Assembly (NCBI GenBank): GCA_030737875.1
Contig: CM060915.1
Location: 567,222,577-567,286,576 of the forward strand
Length of the DNA: 64,000 nt
Source: Allium sativum
Taxonomy: Eukaryota; Streptophyta; Magnoliopsida; Asparagales; Amaryllidaceae
Direction: 5' to 3'
Position 1 is the first letter of the stretch, and each line of letters starts with the position of its first letter. Positions 20,901 to 33,449 of this stretch are shown piece by piece. Under the pieces are notes generated by a model, which was not told where the DNA came from, did no database searches, and saw only the letters and a list, made by a program, of their open reading frames with translations. A program made the translations under genes and the position numbers.

Positions 20901-23900
20901 TCGTTTTCAATTCATTTCGAATTCGTTTTATATTCAATTCATTTCGAATTGGTTTTCTATTCGATTCAAATTCATTTCGTTTTCTATTCGATTCAAATTC
21001 AAATTGGTTATATATTCAATTGAAATCAAATTTGCTTTCTATTCAATTCAATTCGAAATCGTTTTATATTCAGTTCATTTCGAAATCGTTTTATATTCAA
21101 TTCATTTCGAAATCGTTTTATATTCAATTCATTTCGAAATATTCGATTATGAAATCACTTTTCAATATTCATTTTAAAATGAATAAAATCGATATAAACA
21201 TCGGTCATGTCAAAATGGCGCATCTCTAATCAACACGGCTTTATATTCAACAAATGGATCTATATTTCTTTCAATACACGACTATATATCTTTGTCAATA
21301 CACGACTAATCTCAACGAATGAGTACCGTCCATGTGTGACTATTCTTGTTTTTAATATATTTTATAAAAATTAAGGTATCTATCCATTGATATTAAATCA
21401 GACTCCAACCGTAAATTAGTAGGAGAACGATTCCCTGAATATTAACCCCGAAGGCCGAAACCAACATCAGATCAATATCCAGGAGACCACTCAACTTATC
21501 TATTTTCCAGTTAGTAACTAATTTTGTATATGATAAAGATGTAAATTTTATTGTTAAAATATTTCGTTCAACACATGACTAATCTCAACGGATGAGTACA
21601 GTCAACACATGAACCTTTATTTTATAATATTCTTTATCTTCTAAATTGGAATGAGGCCCAATCAATTACCATATAATGTTAATTATATGGATTTTCATAC
21701 ATCACACGTATATAATAGCATTGAAAATAACCAACCATCAACCAAAGTGCACTACACTGTATAAGCATCAAATATAGATGTCTAACGCTTATAACAGCCT
21801 GTCAATCAATCGATCGACATATTTAATCAATCAGGATGAGTGAACTTCAAATTTCATCCCAACACCCGTGTGGGGTTTCAAACACAGATTTTATTTGTGC
21901 AGTTGGGCGATGTGTAAAATTTATCGTCCAAATCAATGTCCTTCAAATAGGTGTACATAAACAAACCGTCCGATTTGTAAATGAATATTTATTTATTCAC
22001 ATTCATGTTAAAAATTATATTTTTAACGATAAAATATTTTATTTTAACACATGAATTTTTATTCAGTTCATTTACAAAATAAAAATGATATTTTTATTTT
22101 TCTAACTTATTTTAGAAAATTTCGGCGGCATAACGGCACAATACTAGAAACGGGACGAGGCCTAGCCTTATCCCCAGTCCATTGAAGGCCCACGCCATTC
22201 ACACATCAATCAAATCCATTCATTTCACCTAACAACTCAATTCAAACCAAATAATCTAACCAACTACGCAACCAAACAATTAAACAAACAAGCCATCCAT
22301 GGTCTGTGGATGACGGGTGTCGGGTGCTACTAAACACCGTCTGCATCCTAGTATATATATAACTAGAAAAAGAGATTGAAAGGTGAGAAATTCTCACAGA
22401 TAGCTATCCAATCATCTTGACTCTCCTTTTGTAGAAGTCTTTGTCGTTCTTGCCTTTCATCGCTTTCGTCGCCCGTAGCCACTACATATGTAAAAATCGA
22501 ATTTTTACTTTGCTATTTAACATATAAAAATCGAATTTTCACTATGCTATTCAATATATAAAAATTGAATTTTTACTATGCTATTCAATATATAAAAATC
22601 GAATTTTTACTTCGCTATTCCATATATAAAAATCGAATTTTTACTATGCTATTCAATATATAAAAATCGAATTTTTACTATGCTATTCAATATATAAAAA
22701 TCAAATTTTTACTATCACGCTATACGGATAAAAATTCTATTTTTACATTGCTACTATATAGATAAAAATTATGTTTTTACCTCGCTATTCTCTATATAAA
22801 GATTCCGCCTTTTCAAATATATCATTTCGCCTTTTCAAATATATCATTTCGCCTTTTCAAATATATCATTATAAAAATCACAATTTTATTTTTCTACACA
22901 TATAAAGATGATATTTCTAATATTCCTATCATGTAAAAATTATATTTTTATAATTGCTATATAGTAAAGACTATATTTTTAATACTTTAAAAATATAAAA
23001 ATCATATTTTTAATTGAATAAAAATCTTTTCTACCTCTTCCTTATATAAAAATCATATTTTTATAAATAAAAATATTATCTTTTCAATTTTAAAAATCAA
23101 ATCTTTTCTATTAATTAAAAATCAAAGCTTTCCTACCATAAAGATCTGAAATTTAACACAATATCACTTGTATTTAAAACTAAAATTAAAATCACAAAAA
23201 AAAACTCACTGTTTTTGGTATTGACTGCGGACGGGGAGGGAATGACGTTTGCCGCTGCGCCTAGGTGGGGAAGGCGGAGTTGGGTGCGCAGGGGGGGAGG
23301 AGGTGGTGACTGCGGTTGTCGCAGGGCGGGTGGCCAGGTGGTTTAGGGCAGAGGGGGGGGGGGCTCGATTGCGTCGCGCAGCGCCTGGGGGGGGGGGGTC
23401 GATTGCATCGTGCGGCGCCGGGGGTGGGGGGTGGGGGGGTTAGCTGCGGTGATCGACGCCGATGGGGGGGTCTCCCTCTCGATCGGTTGTCTTTTTTTTT
23501 TTCTGTAATGAACGAAAATGAGGGAAGGGGGGCCAGCTGTTTATAAGGGAAGGAAAGAGGATATATATTTTTAATTTATTTAATTATTTTATTTTGCAAA
23601 GAGTTGACTTTTACATATTACCTCGAAACAAGGCCCACCGCCTGTCGTTCATAGCCAATTACCCCCATTTCGAACACAATGGGATATGTATCGTAAGCTG
23701 ATTTGATCGTTTCGATCAGTTTCTGTTAAAATAAACATATAACTCTATATATTGAATTTGAACGTGCATTTCAATTTACCGGGGTCACATACTAACTCTA
23801 AAAATTCCATAAAAATAATTTCTAGCTTCGTATTGACGATACGGTCCTAACAAAACTAGTTTCTTCGAATTCTGAGACCGTTTGAAAAATGGCCATTTTC

Positions 23901-24467
23901 CAGTCGATTAAAATCAACTGAAATTGGTCAAACTCATTTTCCTTTGCCACGCTCACATATTGAATCGAAAAATTATGAAATTTGAAACCTAACAATAATT
24001 TGACATCACGGACCCAACAAAAGTGGTTTCGTCGAAATCCGAGGTCGTTTGCAAAATTCCCATTTTTAAGGGCCTGAATTCCATAACGACTATTCAGAAT
24101 TTTCAACTGGACATATCTTTTGATTCCCGCTATGAAATTTAGATTTTTTGGATTCGTTGGAAAGATATTCTCAATTAGATCCTATTATTTTTGGTTTCAC
24201 TAAAATCCGGATTGTTTTGCACCCGGTACATTCAATTGAAGTTTGAAATCGAATTATCGAACTACCACGCCATTTTCAATTCCTTTTATAATTATATATA
24301 ATTATTTATATTCTAACGACGACGTGTATAAATATATACGTTCTAATTATATTCAAAATAAATTTCTCGTCGATATTATTTAAAATGATCCATTTTAAAT
24401 ATTCAAAATTCGTCGAAGTTGCCAAAACAAAAATTTTAAACTGGCTCAGAATTTCCGGGTTATTACA
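17998..24467 (-). repeat. Element A 5' LTR, uninterrupted (6470 bp)
   Basis: The intact partner of the 3' LTR. It carries the CAGTC hairpin (18392-18405), the GACCACGCCGT block (18459-18495), the empty site for B (20146-20150), the 27-bp repeat (20860-21150), the GTGAG/CTCAC dyad (22382-22397), the 34-bp repeat (22493-23100), the G-rich leader (23220-23520) and a TATA motif (about 23540). The differences from the 3' LTR are mostly point changes, about one per 60 bp where I compared, plus repeat-number and poly-G changes. Confidence 0.95.
23280..23480. repeat. G-run cluster (quadruplex-prone) in A 5' LTR leader
   Basis: The plus strand has many runs of four or more G separated by short loops (for example around 23350-23365, 23385-23398 and 23420-23445), which meets the usual pattern for a G-quadruplex. 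The 3' LTR copy at 15800-15970 has different run lengths. In A's RNA the same region is C-rich. Confidence 0.7.
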
Positions 24468-24472
24468 CCCAA

Positions 24473-25800
24473 GTCACACAACAATCGCTTCAAGTAGAGC
24501 GCTTCCATTGATGCCTCCATCGCAGCTACCAACTCCGCCTCTGTAGTGGATAAAGAAACCGCGGTTTGCAATATCGATCTGCAACTTATGGATGTACCAC
24601 CAAGAGTGAAGACATATCCGGAAGTTGATTTCCTTCGATCTTTATCACCAGCATAGTCCGAATCACATTAATCAATCAACATGCAATTATTCTCCTTACT
24701 ACCCCTAATAACAAGGCCATGAGGTGATTTACCTTTCAAGTATCTCAAGGTAAGCTTCACGACTTCCCTATGCGATTTCCCCGGATTTTCCTTAAAGCGA
24801 CTAACCACCCCGACGACATTTGCAATATCGGGTCTTGTACAGACCATGGCATACACCAAACTTCCAACCACACTAGCACATGGCACTTTTTCCATATAAG
24901 CCTTGTCTTTCTCCTCGATAGGCGATCCTTATTTGAAAGCTTTACAAGCAAAGGTGTATTTGACGCCTTTGCACCTTCCATGCTAAATCGACAAAGCACT
25001 TTTCTTATATATTACTTTTGAGTAAATTTCAACTCAAAACGCTTTCGGTCCCTTTCGATTTCCATGCCTAAAATCTTCTTTACTTCTCCAAGGTCTTTCA
25101 TTTCGAATTCCTCTTTTAATCTCAATTTCTACTTGTTGATTTCCGCCTTGTCCTTAGAAGCAATAAGAATATCTTCCATATACAAAAGTAAATATACCCA
25201 ACAATCATTTCCCAACTTCTTGAAATATACGCAAGCATCTTTGGTGCTTCAATGGAAGCCACTTTCAAGCAAGAAATGATCAAACCTCTTATATCATTGC
25301 CTAGGTGATTGCTTCAAACCATATAGCGATTTCTTCAACTTGCAAACCAATTTTGACTTATCATCCACCACAAACCCTTCTGGTTGCTCCATGTAGATGT
25401 CTTCATCCAAGTCCCTATGCTAGAAGGTGATTTTCAAATCAGGTTTCTCCCACTCCAAGTCGTTAATAACAACTATGGTAAGGAATATTCGGATAGAAGT
25501 ATGTCTCACAACCAGTGTGAATATCTCATCATACTTCATTCCTTTCCTCCGTGCAAACCCCTTAGCCACTAGCCTTGCTTTGTATCTTCTATCGTCCTTT
25601 ACCTTGTATATTTATTTGCACCCAATAGCATGGTTTTCATTAGGAAGTGGAACTAACACCCAATTATGGTTCTTCATCAACGATTGCATCTCTTCCTCCA
25701 TGGAACAAATTCACTTTGAGCTATCACTCAACCCCATGATGTCATCAAGGTCCATCGGCTCATCTTGGACTATATTGAAAGTATAGTCCAAATTATCACA
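24473..25800 (-). pseudogene. Copia polyprotein: reverse transcriptase and RNase H
   Basis: Minus-strand translation shows the Copia reverse transcriptase in order: [41 protein letters not shown] (about 25165-25185, where the catalytic YVDD is changed to YMED), LGMEIERD, and then the RNase H-linked [41 protein letters not shown] and [10 protein letters not shown]. Several stops and a frame change near 24900-25000 show decay. The left border is the element A insertion. Confidence 0.9.
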
Positions 25801-26803
25801 AAAACTATGATAGTTTCAATCACCCTATCTTTCGGGTGGCCTTATAGCACGACTACCAACCCGAGTAGCAATTCCATCACCCGGTCTTCCATATGCTCCA
25901 CCTTGAACTGAATCTTCTCTAGAATCATGCACATCACCAACACTACTAGAGGAACCCTGTGGACTACGTGATGTACCGTCAACCGCTACCTCCTCACAAG
26001 CATCTCCAACTACTATATTCTCAATAGGCTTGAAAGTGAGAATACTTTCCTTCTCATTTGATTCACCATGAACAAAATTTGGAACATCCGATGGGCTTTT
26101 GTTTACCTTGAACAAAGTTGACTCATCAAAAGTAACATGACAAGAAACCACAACCTTCTTCGTTTTTGGATTCTAAATTCGATATCCTTTGAGACCATCC
26201 ATATAACCAAGCAAATTCCCCATGAAAGCTCTAGGAGCAAGATTATCACTCCCCGGATCAAGCACATAAACATGACTACCAAATATACAAAGTTAACTCA
26301 AGTCAATGCTCTTTCCCTTCCACACTTGCTCCCGAATTTTGTTATCAATAGTTGAGCATGGAATTTGATTAATAATATGCACTGCAGTTGACAAAGCTTC
26401 GGCCCAAAATCTCTTAGTCATACCCGATGTCAATCTCAAGTAGCGAGTTTTCTTCAGTAGAGTTCAGTTCATTCTTTCCGCTATTTCGTTGGATTGCATA
26501 TCTCTGGTTGTAGTAAAATGCCTTTGAATACCATGATGCATGCAGAATTTCAAAAAAATCTCCGAAAACATACTCCCTGCCACTGTCGGACCTATGAACC
26601 TTCAAAGATTTACCACTCTCATTCTCAATAAGAGCCTTCCATTCTTTGAACTATGTAAATGCCTCTGATTTGGCCTTCAATACATACACCCAAACCTTCT
26701 GAGAAGAACCAGTAAAGAAAGAAATATAATATCTTTCTCCTTCCAATGTAGCTACTGGTGATGATCCCTAAACATCCGTGTGCACATACTCAAAAATCCA
26801 TCC
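25801..26803 (-). pseudogene. Copia polyprotein: integrase core and linker
   Basis: Minus-strand reading from the right border gives YVHTDV*GSSPV (first catalytic Asp at about 26775, Trp codon now a stop), KVWVYVLKAKSEAF, VHRSDSGREY (second Asp near 26590), a damaged version of the NGVAERMNRT motif near 26470, VDKALSTAVH-like and VYVLDPGSD motifs, and then the acidic Ser-rich linker (25825-26151). Stops and small frameshifts are frequent. The right border at 26803 is the element C insertion, in the middle of the run from pre-integrase to integrase. Confidence 0.88.
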
Positions 26804-26909
26804 TATAACATCCCACTTCTAGATCCGGTTCAACGCGGTAATTAAACCGACTTAAGCCGCACTCAAAGGTGGATTGTCGTGGTACTTACACTACAAATGA
26901 ATTCTGAAT

Positions 26910-27235
26910 TCCCTACGCCAATTTGGCGTAGGGATGGCATAGCGAATCGAATTTCGCTACATCATCCCTATGCCCAAAAGGAAGTTAGAAAATAGCTCAT
27001 TGCAAATACTTCCCTACGTCATCCCTATGCCTACATGCCTATGCCATCTCTACACAAAATTCCTTACACCGTCCCTACGCCATCCGTACTCCAAACTCCC
27101 TACACTATCCTAATGCCAAGTTCCACATGCCATCCCTATGCCAAGTTGCCTATGCCATCCCTATGTCGTATTCCTACGCATTCCCAATGCCAAGTTTCAT
27201 ACGCATCGTTACCCATTCCTTATGCCACCATACAT
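26910..27235. repeat. CACTA subterminal repeats, left end
   Basis: More than ten copies of CCCTAYGCCATC and close variants in about 300 bp, including a perfect TACGCCAATTTGGCGTA inverted pair at 26913-26929. Related copies in the other orientation lie at 30505-30590 near the right end (GCGTAGGGATGGCGTA). Confidence 0.85.
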
Positions 27236-27546
27236 CAAATTTCAATATGATTTATTATATTTATCTTTATCTACCATACATATCATAACAAAATTTAATG
27301 AAACCGAACACATGCAAAATCGTAACAATATATATATATATATATATCAATAAAAACATTGATGTAGAATGAATATCATGGTCAAATTACCATAAACTTG
27401 CTACAAATGATGCCCAACAAACAATAAAATAAATTGCTACATAATTCAAACATGGTCGTTTCATCTAATTCAAAAATCGCATGATGTACCTTATACAAAT
27501 AGAACATCAAACCTATTGTCAAAATAAGAATAACTCATAAAGTATA

Positions 27547-27975
27547 TCATATCTCTGATCCTTCCTCCCGCCTCAACCCTCTTATTAATTCTTGCATAGA
27601 ACTCATCTCCTCCTGCATGGAACCAAAATTCCATTGAATTAGTGAAAATATGGCAAAAGATGTTTGAATTTAAAAGAAGACAATTGACCTTGAGATGAAA
27701 AACAGCATGTTCAACTACTGCGCCAGTTCCAGAAAACTTAGTTTGCACCAACATAACACACAAAATGAATTGTAAATAATGGGCACACTAATGTTATTTG
27801 TATTCATTATAACATAATGCTGCATGTGATATGGATTATAACAATGAATATTACATACTTTATCATAAGGAGGAACCATAACGACAACGTTATGCATGAC
27901 AAATGCCTCTCCGGGACAACAGTTAAGAGTCACCGATGGACAAAAGCGAGAGTCAGCACATGAAAACACCATAAA
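27547..27975 (-). pseudogene. Candidate three-exon gene fragment inside the CACTA element
   Basis: On the minus strand a phase-consistent model can be built: an exon ending at 27859 (ending PPYDK, then donor GTATGTAA), an exon 27736-27689 ([16 protein letters not shown], donor GTCAATT), and a last exon 27612-27547 (EEMSSMQELIRGLRREEGSEI, stop TGA) after acceptor ATGCAG. The introns would be 122 and 76 nt. The last exon is coiled-coil-like, as in the C terminus of the plant En/Spm accessory ORF (Transposase_24 type), but it could equally be captured host sequence. The start is not found. Confidence 0.35.
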
Positions 27976-28002
27976 CTTTTTTAAATCAAAAAACATGTAC
28001 AT

Positions 28003-30140
28003 GAATTAGTTGTGATTTGTACAAACTAGTATTACAGGCATTATATCAATGTTAGGCAAAATACATATATTTCAAGAAGAGCAACATCTCAAGATTCATG
28101 AAAGGTAACTTGATTTCCAATTGTTCATTGTTACCACTTGAATGCTTGCTTACCTAATTATTTTTACATTAATGTAAGTGCACACGTCTGCTTGTACTTA
28201 TATATTGTATAATTTACTCAATATAAATTTAATTGTACGTCAATTACTAAGCAAGAGTTCTAAGTCAACTAGATGTACCCATATTTCATCTACAAATGAA
28301 AACTCAATGATGTTGGAATGTTATCTTGAATGTCCTGGAATCCATAGCCATAAATAAAACATAAATGATATTGAATGTGGGGGCTGATTATGAAAATTTT
28401 GAACATGTTTTGGATTTTCACCAAATTTTCATGCAAATAAGCTTGTAAATCCACTTTTAGCTTCTTTTATTTGATATGCAGAGAAGTAAATCCCTTCTCG
28501 GTCTACATCTAATTTAGTGTATCAAAAGTAGACTAATTCTATATCATCTTTTTGGAAATAAGATAGCAGCAGATCTTCCAAAAAACAACCGAGCAAAGAA
28601 CAAGTTCAAACACTAATATACTGTGTAAAAGTAGTTTTCTACTATGTAAAAATAAGAAGAAGCCTTATGTCATATCATTGTAGAATATTCCTCATTCGGT
28701 ACGTACTTTAACAAAACAAAAACAAAGGAGCAACTTGCCATTTATTAATCGATTCTCAAGGACATGACCGATAATAATGGAGGAAATTATGAGAAAACCC
28801 AAAGTTTATCTCTTGTTCAGGTATATTGAATATCATTCAGGTCTCTTATCAATTTTGACTTTATTTTGATCTAGTTACGCATTACTTACATCCATCCTAT
28901 ACATTATTGTGCATCTTATTATAGCTTTTCCTAGAAATGCCAAAAAAAGGGTGTATAATACTCCTTATATAATGTGATTTTTTTCCCCTTGTTATTTTGA
29001 ATCGAAGATAAAAAATGAAACTAATAATGAGAAAGAAAACCAGTTAAATCATGTCAAATTCATTTTAAATGTGAATAAGCTTAGTATAGACATCTTATAA
29101 AAGCAGTGTCAGGTGTTCAAACTGCCTTATACTTGAAATGATAGTCCATCAGAAATCATAGTAAGTACAATAGATTGTCCCCTGAAGTACAAACCAACAA
29201 TATATAATTATAAATAATGATGGAATTTTATTTAAATACGAGCTACTAAATAATTTGAGCATTCATTAGTGTTCTAAGGATTTTGCTACTCTTACTTACA
29301 AACTTGTCAGTAAGATTTACTTAGAAGAGACAAACAGAAAATAAATTGAGCATATTTGTGCATAAATCATACTTACAAATAGCAAACACTTGTGAGTAGT
29401 ATTTCTGTAAAGAATGTGGTTCCTTATGTCTGCTTACCAAAGCCTATATGACATATTTTCACTATGTGAACATATATACACATTAGATTTGTACATGTAG
29501 TAAAGGCTACACAATGACAATTCTGAATGTTAACCCTTGAGCCTAAGATTTAAATGAATTCCTATCTGTAAAATACATGCAAAAAAGGCAACTTTCAGTT
29601 TAGAATGCCACAAAGGTTAAAATAATCGTTTGCTGATACAATTTGATATTATTTTTCCTTAAAAAACACTTACTATCCTAGTAAACAAAAAGGATAAGTA
29701 GTTGTAATGGTTGCAACTGAAATATGACTCATAATACTGTGTTATTTTTTTTCTCAATATAACCACCATTAAAACTATCAATTAATCAAATCATTTTTTC
29801 TACGAAGTTTTTGTTTGACTGATTTATACTTTACTATGTTAGGCTTTGTAAATCAGACAATTAGTACATAGCATTCTATATTTTTTTAATCTCAAACCGA
29901 TGTAATGTGCTTCTTATGTGTAAAAGTTATTGCTTTCCCCATCTTTGTTCATATAGATAACCAAAATTTATTGATTAAACATAAAAAGATCAACTTTCAA
30001 CCTCTTAGGTGCCAACAGAAATTGCATCCCATTTCAAAATTATGGAAATGCTAATTATACATTTTTTAACTCTTTACACAAGCCTTACCTTTCAATTATA
30101 CATGCTTATCCTAAACCAAAGAAAATGAATAAAAAGTGAA
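28003..30140. other. CACTA internal AT-rich DNA without gene
   Basis: About 2.1 kb of AT-rich sequence with intron-like composition (T-rich tracts, scattered GTAAGT-like sites) and no open frame of interest on either strand. It may be intronic DNA between the fragments at 27547-27975 and 30203-30388. Confidence 0.5.
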
Positions 30141-30202
30141 ATTATACATGTTTATCCATAGCATCAAAATACCAAAGATTAAAAATAGGATGAGATAAGA
30201 AC

Positions 30203-30388
30203 CTGCTAAGCACTACGAAATCGTCCTTGTAAACTGCAGCAGCACTGATGGAGGAACACAAGTGGCGCGCGGATGTAAGCGGCGACATCACATATGGAGG
30301 AATAGTGGCGGCACGCGGGTCTAAATGGCGAAAGCACAGATTCAAGTGGTGGAGGTTGCGGTGGCATGTCCAATCGATTTAGGGTTTT
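30203..30388 (-). pseudogene. GC-rich first-exon-like segment with telo-box in the CACTA element
   Basis: The minus strand has AAACCCTAAA (telo-box, about 30378-30388) followed 11 nt later by ATGCCACCGCAACC at 30367. This gives a 54-codon frame that stops just before a good splice donor (CAG then GTTCTT at 30202). An alternative frame without a start is open across the same region to the donor. A telo-box and leader of this kind mark many plant housekeeping promoters. The segment could be the transposon's own promoter and first exon, or a captured host one. Confidence 0.35.
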
Positions 30389-30917
30389 TCCTTTTCATTT
30401 TTAGTCTGAAACGGTAGAAGAGGAACCACGGTTGGGTGCGGCGTATTTCTAATCATGGTTGGCAGGTGTATGAAGTCCCATATTCACAAAGCCCATTTGA
30501 ATTCCGTACACAGTCCCTACATCTTCCATATATTTCCACCTTTTCCCTATGCCACGCCTATGCCGCGTAGGGATGGCGTAAGGAACTCTGGGTTGGAAAA
30601 TTACCCTTTTTTTTTATAGAGTTACACATTAGCACATAACAAATGAACTTTTCATTAATATCGTTACAATATTACATCAGAGTACAAGAATGTATCATAG
30701 TACAATAGATATCAGAATATACCGAAGTACATACACAATGGAAATATAAAGCTCTCAATGGAAGACTAAGAATTTATCCGGAGCATAGCTCCATCTATGA
30801 TCCAGAATCCTGCTTTAAAATGAATCCAAGGCTAAATATGCAAATCCTAAACTACCAAGCTGCCCGTGTGGAAAATATGGGCCCCCAAAGTTTAGGTGGG
30901 AAACAATATACTCTGAG

Positions 30918-30933
30918 CCAGTCATAGGACTGG
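30918..30933 (-). other. Conserved LTR hairpin CCAGTC/GACTGG (C)
   Basis: 6-bp stem with an ATAG loop, 378 nt (net of the CACTA element) from the LTR 3' end. Confidence 0.6.
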
Positions 30934-30980
30934 TGTGAGAACTAAGAAAAATAATTACTTTCATTTTAAAGTAAAGTAAA

Positions 30981-31027
30981 TCATAGGACCACACCGTTTA
31001 ACACGAAATGGGTTTTTTCCCATATGA
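30981..31027 (-). other. Conserved multi-stem block (C)
   Basis: Outer arms TCATAGG and CCATATGA, the second with one extra base, enclose ACCACACCGT and ACACGAAATGGGT. The outer pairs differ from those of E, F and G but still match each other. Confidence 0.5.
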
Positions 31028-32606
31028 ATACCAGTGCATAAGAAATCGCAATGCTCTTTAGAAAATGAAACTGCCATAAGATCTCGCGCCAAACACACAA
31101 TGCTAATGCACACTTAGGCAATGTTTCCCTTATGATAACCAAAATATGCTTGATACGTGAAAATTATTTTATATTATTATTAGTGCATAGTCTAAAAATC
31201 AGTTTCACAAATAAATGTATCAATCTTAGCTAGCAAAGGTACCATAATATTATACTAACCTCTTACGCCTTTTACGTAGGATCTACAGTAGAAAACCGTA
31301 TGGGCACGTAGCGGATGATCTGGGTTCAGAATCGTATACCGACCTAAAACGTTCACAAAGTGGGTTTTTCCAAAGGAACTTCTTTACCGAATGGACACAC
31401 CTATAGAGGGACGTCCCAAGAAGTAAACCTTCCTCTTCCAATACAAGTCCGTCAATGTTATCCAAGACATACCGCACGAGTATGCCATTTCCCGGTCGTT
31501 ACCGACCTTTTCTATGGGCGTCCGAATTTCCAACAAAAAAAAATCAGTAGAATGTCATGGCTCCATACCATAGATCTACTTCATCAAAGCCACATAGCAA
31601 ACACCTAGGCTTCATGCCATAGTGTCTCTTCAAAAAATCTAAAAGGAAATGGTCATCCCTTAAGGGATGCCACCCTCATAACCTTGCCGCATCTTTTCAT
31701 GTTTCATTCATTTATGGGATTTGAGGCTTGTCAAAGTCTCGTTACACAAATCTACGCTTAACCAAGCCATGCTTTGATCATCAATAACTCATCATTTATC
31801 ATGTCACATTGTCTATTTACAACACATAACCAGTGTTTATTAATATATAACCCTCTGAGTACATAAGTCTCAGAGAGGACGGTGTTAAGCTAAGAGAATA
31901 AATTCTCATCCACCAACTAATAGAACATCAAAGAAACCAATTGGTTATGCTGTAAAATACAACATCAAACACATATCCATTACAAGTTCGTTCTGGGACT
32001 GAACAAACCGAAGGCGCTTCATTCCACCACCCAGCCTAGGTGCGAAATCCATTGCAATCGAAATCACTTCAAGTACGACCAGATTGCTTGTCACAATGTA
32101 ACCTCATAATGGGGGATCATCCCTATGAGACATCAATGAGCAATCCAACTGATGTGAAGATCTCCCGCCTATAACCACCATCTTCAGTATATTTAGTTTC
32201 TCTGTTACGTCGTATAGCTATTCAAAATGGGTTGGTAGTTATTCAAAATGGGTTGAAACCCGGTCTTTTCAAATAACTAGCGCATTATTAAAACATGTGG
32301 AGGACATTCAAGGATGTCATACATCTTATTCTATCTTGGATTATTCCTTGATTTCAGTTAAACCTTAACACGAACGTTATTACTTAAATCAAAATTCCAT
32401 TCTGATCCTATTAATCCCATGGAGCAAAAATGGCCATGTTTTATATCTAATATCCCTTGTATTTTGGTAAATCTATTTACCTTATTTATCCCGTTCATTA
32501 ATTCCCAATCTTACTTAAAATATTTGATTTATCTTTATGTGGAAACATACTTACCTAATCCCAACCCATTTCTCAAATGAAACAAAGAGGAGGACACCAT
32601 TCCCAT

Positions 32607-33449
32607 TGTTAACCAACTATTTGGCAAAAGGTTTAATGGATCAGATCGAATCCCAATATCTAGAAATGCGCCCTTCATTAATGCGCAACTAGTCAATTCA
32701 GACAGTTCATACCCCAGAGGGCCCAGCCAAAGCTCGGTCCAAACAGGCCCTCTTCAGGCACCAGGTCGAGCCAGTTCCCTCCAGCCAATAACTCACTCAC
32801 TCCGAAAGATTCGCTCTCCCCCGTAGACTGAGTAAATCACTTCCATAAAAGGCGCATCGACCGAGTATCTCGGATCTGCATGAAAATATCCAGCTGAGTC
32901 TTTCAAATGCTCTTCCCAACTTTTAAGGTGATAAAGGCGATCAACCATATCCGGACAGAGCTAAATTTTTGATACACTTCGAGTGCCATGTAAGCCACTA
33001 TTTCCGAGGATACTATTAATGAGTAGTGGAATGGGTCTTACCACCACAATTGCTACCAGTGAATGAGCTCCACATGTCCGAGCTTCGAGAAAGAGGAAGG
33101 CCACATAGCGGCTCGCTCAGCCCAGCACTTCGCCTATAAATATCACAAAACTCAAAGAAGAATGGAGCTTCTTTTTGGATACTCTACTCTCCCCTTAAGA
33201 CTTCCGATTCTCGCGATTAATTTAGCCATCCGTTTTCTTCCTTATTTCCAAAAGAAAAATCTTTTTATTTGTAATCAAAAGAAAGTCAATATATATAAAG
33301 AAGATGTGGGCACTGACTTTTGTCGAACGACTATAAAAATCTTGTGTGTGTTCCCTTTTCTATTTAATTTTCTTCACTCTATAATTGTTATTCGTTTGTC
33401 ATTTGCACGATTGGGGGCTGTCACTAGTGACTAACTTTTGACATTAACA
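32607..33449 (+). repeat. Tat element 5' LTR
   Basis: It begins TGTTAACC and ends TTTTGACATTAACA (843 bp). It is followed by CTTTGGCATGGCAGGAAGGG, in the place of the primer-binding site; this resembles a decayed TTTGGCGCC-type site used by Tat/Athila elements. The open frame 33063-33434 lies entirely inside the LTR and is not conserved in the 3' copy. Confidence 0.85.

Larger units (their letters stand above)
3943..24467 (-). mobile_element. Element A: non-autonomous giant-LTR retrotransposon
   Basis: The element is 20.5 kb as it stands and about 13.9 kb without nested element B. It is flanked by CCCAA (3938-3942 and 24468-24472) and interrupts the Copia RNase H frame cleanly. Both LTRs are about 6.45 kb and agree to roughly 98% in places I compared. 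The internal region (16963-17997) is only 1.0 kb and has no gag or pol. The order PBS, internal DNA, PPT on the minus strand fixes orientation. The tRNA-Met primer site and TGTAATAACCCGG start fit Ty3/gypsy-type elements, but with no coding domain the superfamily is inferred. Mobilisation must have used proteins from an autonomous relative. Confidence 0.9.
26889..30621. mobile_element. Non-autonomous CACTA (En/Spm) DNA transposon
   Basis: It starts CACTACAAATG and ends with the complement of CTCTATAAAAAA; the first nine bases of the two termini match at seven positions. The 3-bp duplications TTA are at 26886-26888 and 30622-30624, as CACTA elements make. Both ends carry arrays of the CCCTAYGCCATCC subterminal repeat expected for transposase binding. 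At 3.7 kb with no full transposase it cannot move on its own. It sits in LTR C, whose sequence continues across it. Confidence 0.88.
30625..32601 (-). repeat. Element C LTR, U5 side
   Basis: This is the part of LTR C between its two nested insertions. It holds the CAGTC hairpin (30918-30933), the covarying block (30981-31027), a GTCTCAGAG/GTTAAGC/AGAGAATAAATTCTC segment (31880-31912) shared with A, and the CATTACAAGTTCGTTCTGGGAC module (31978-32015) shared with A, D, E, F and G. There is no coding potential: short frames here are interrupted and not shared between families. Confidence 0.75.
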
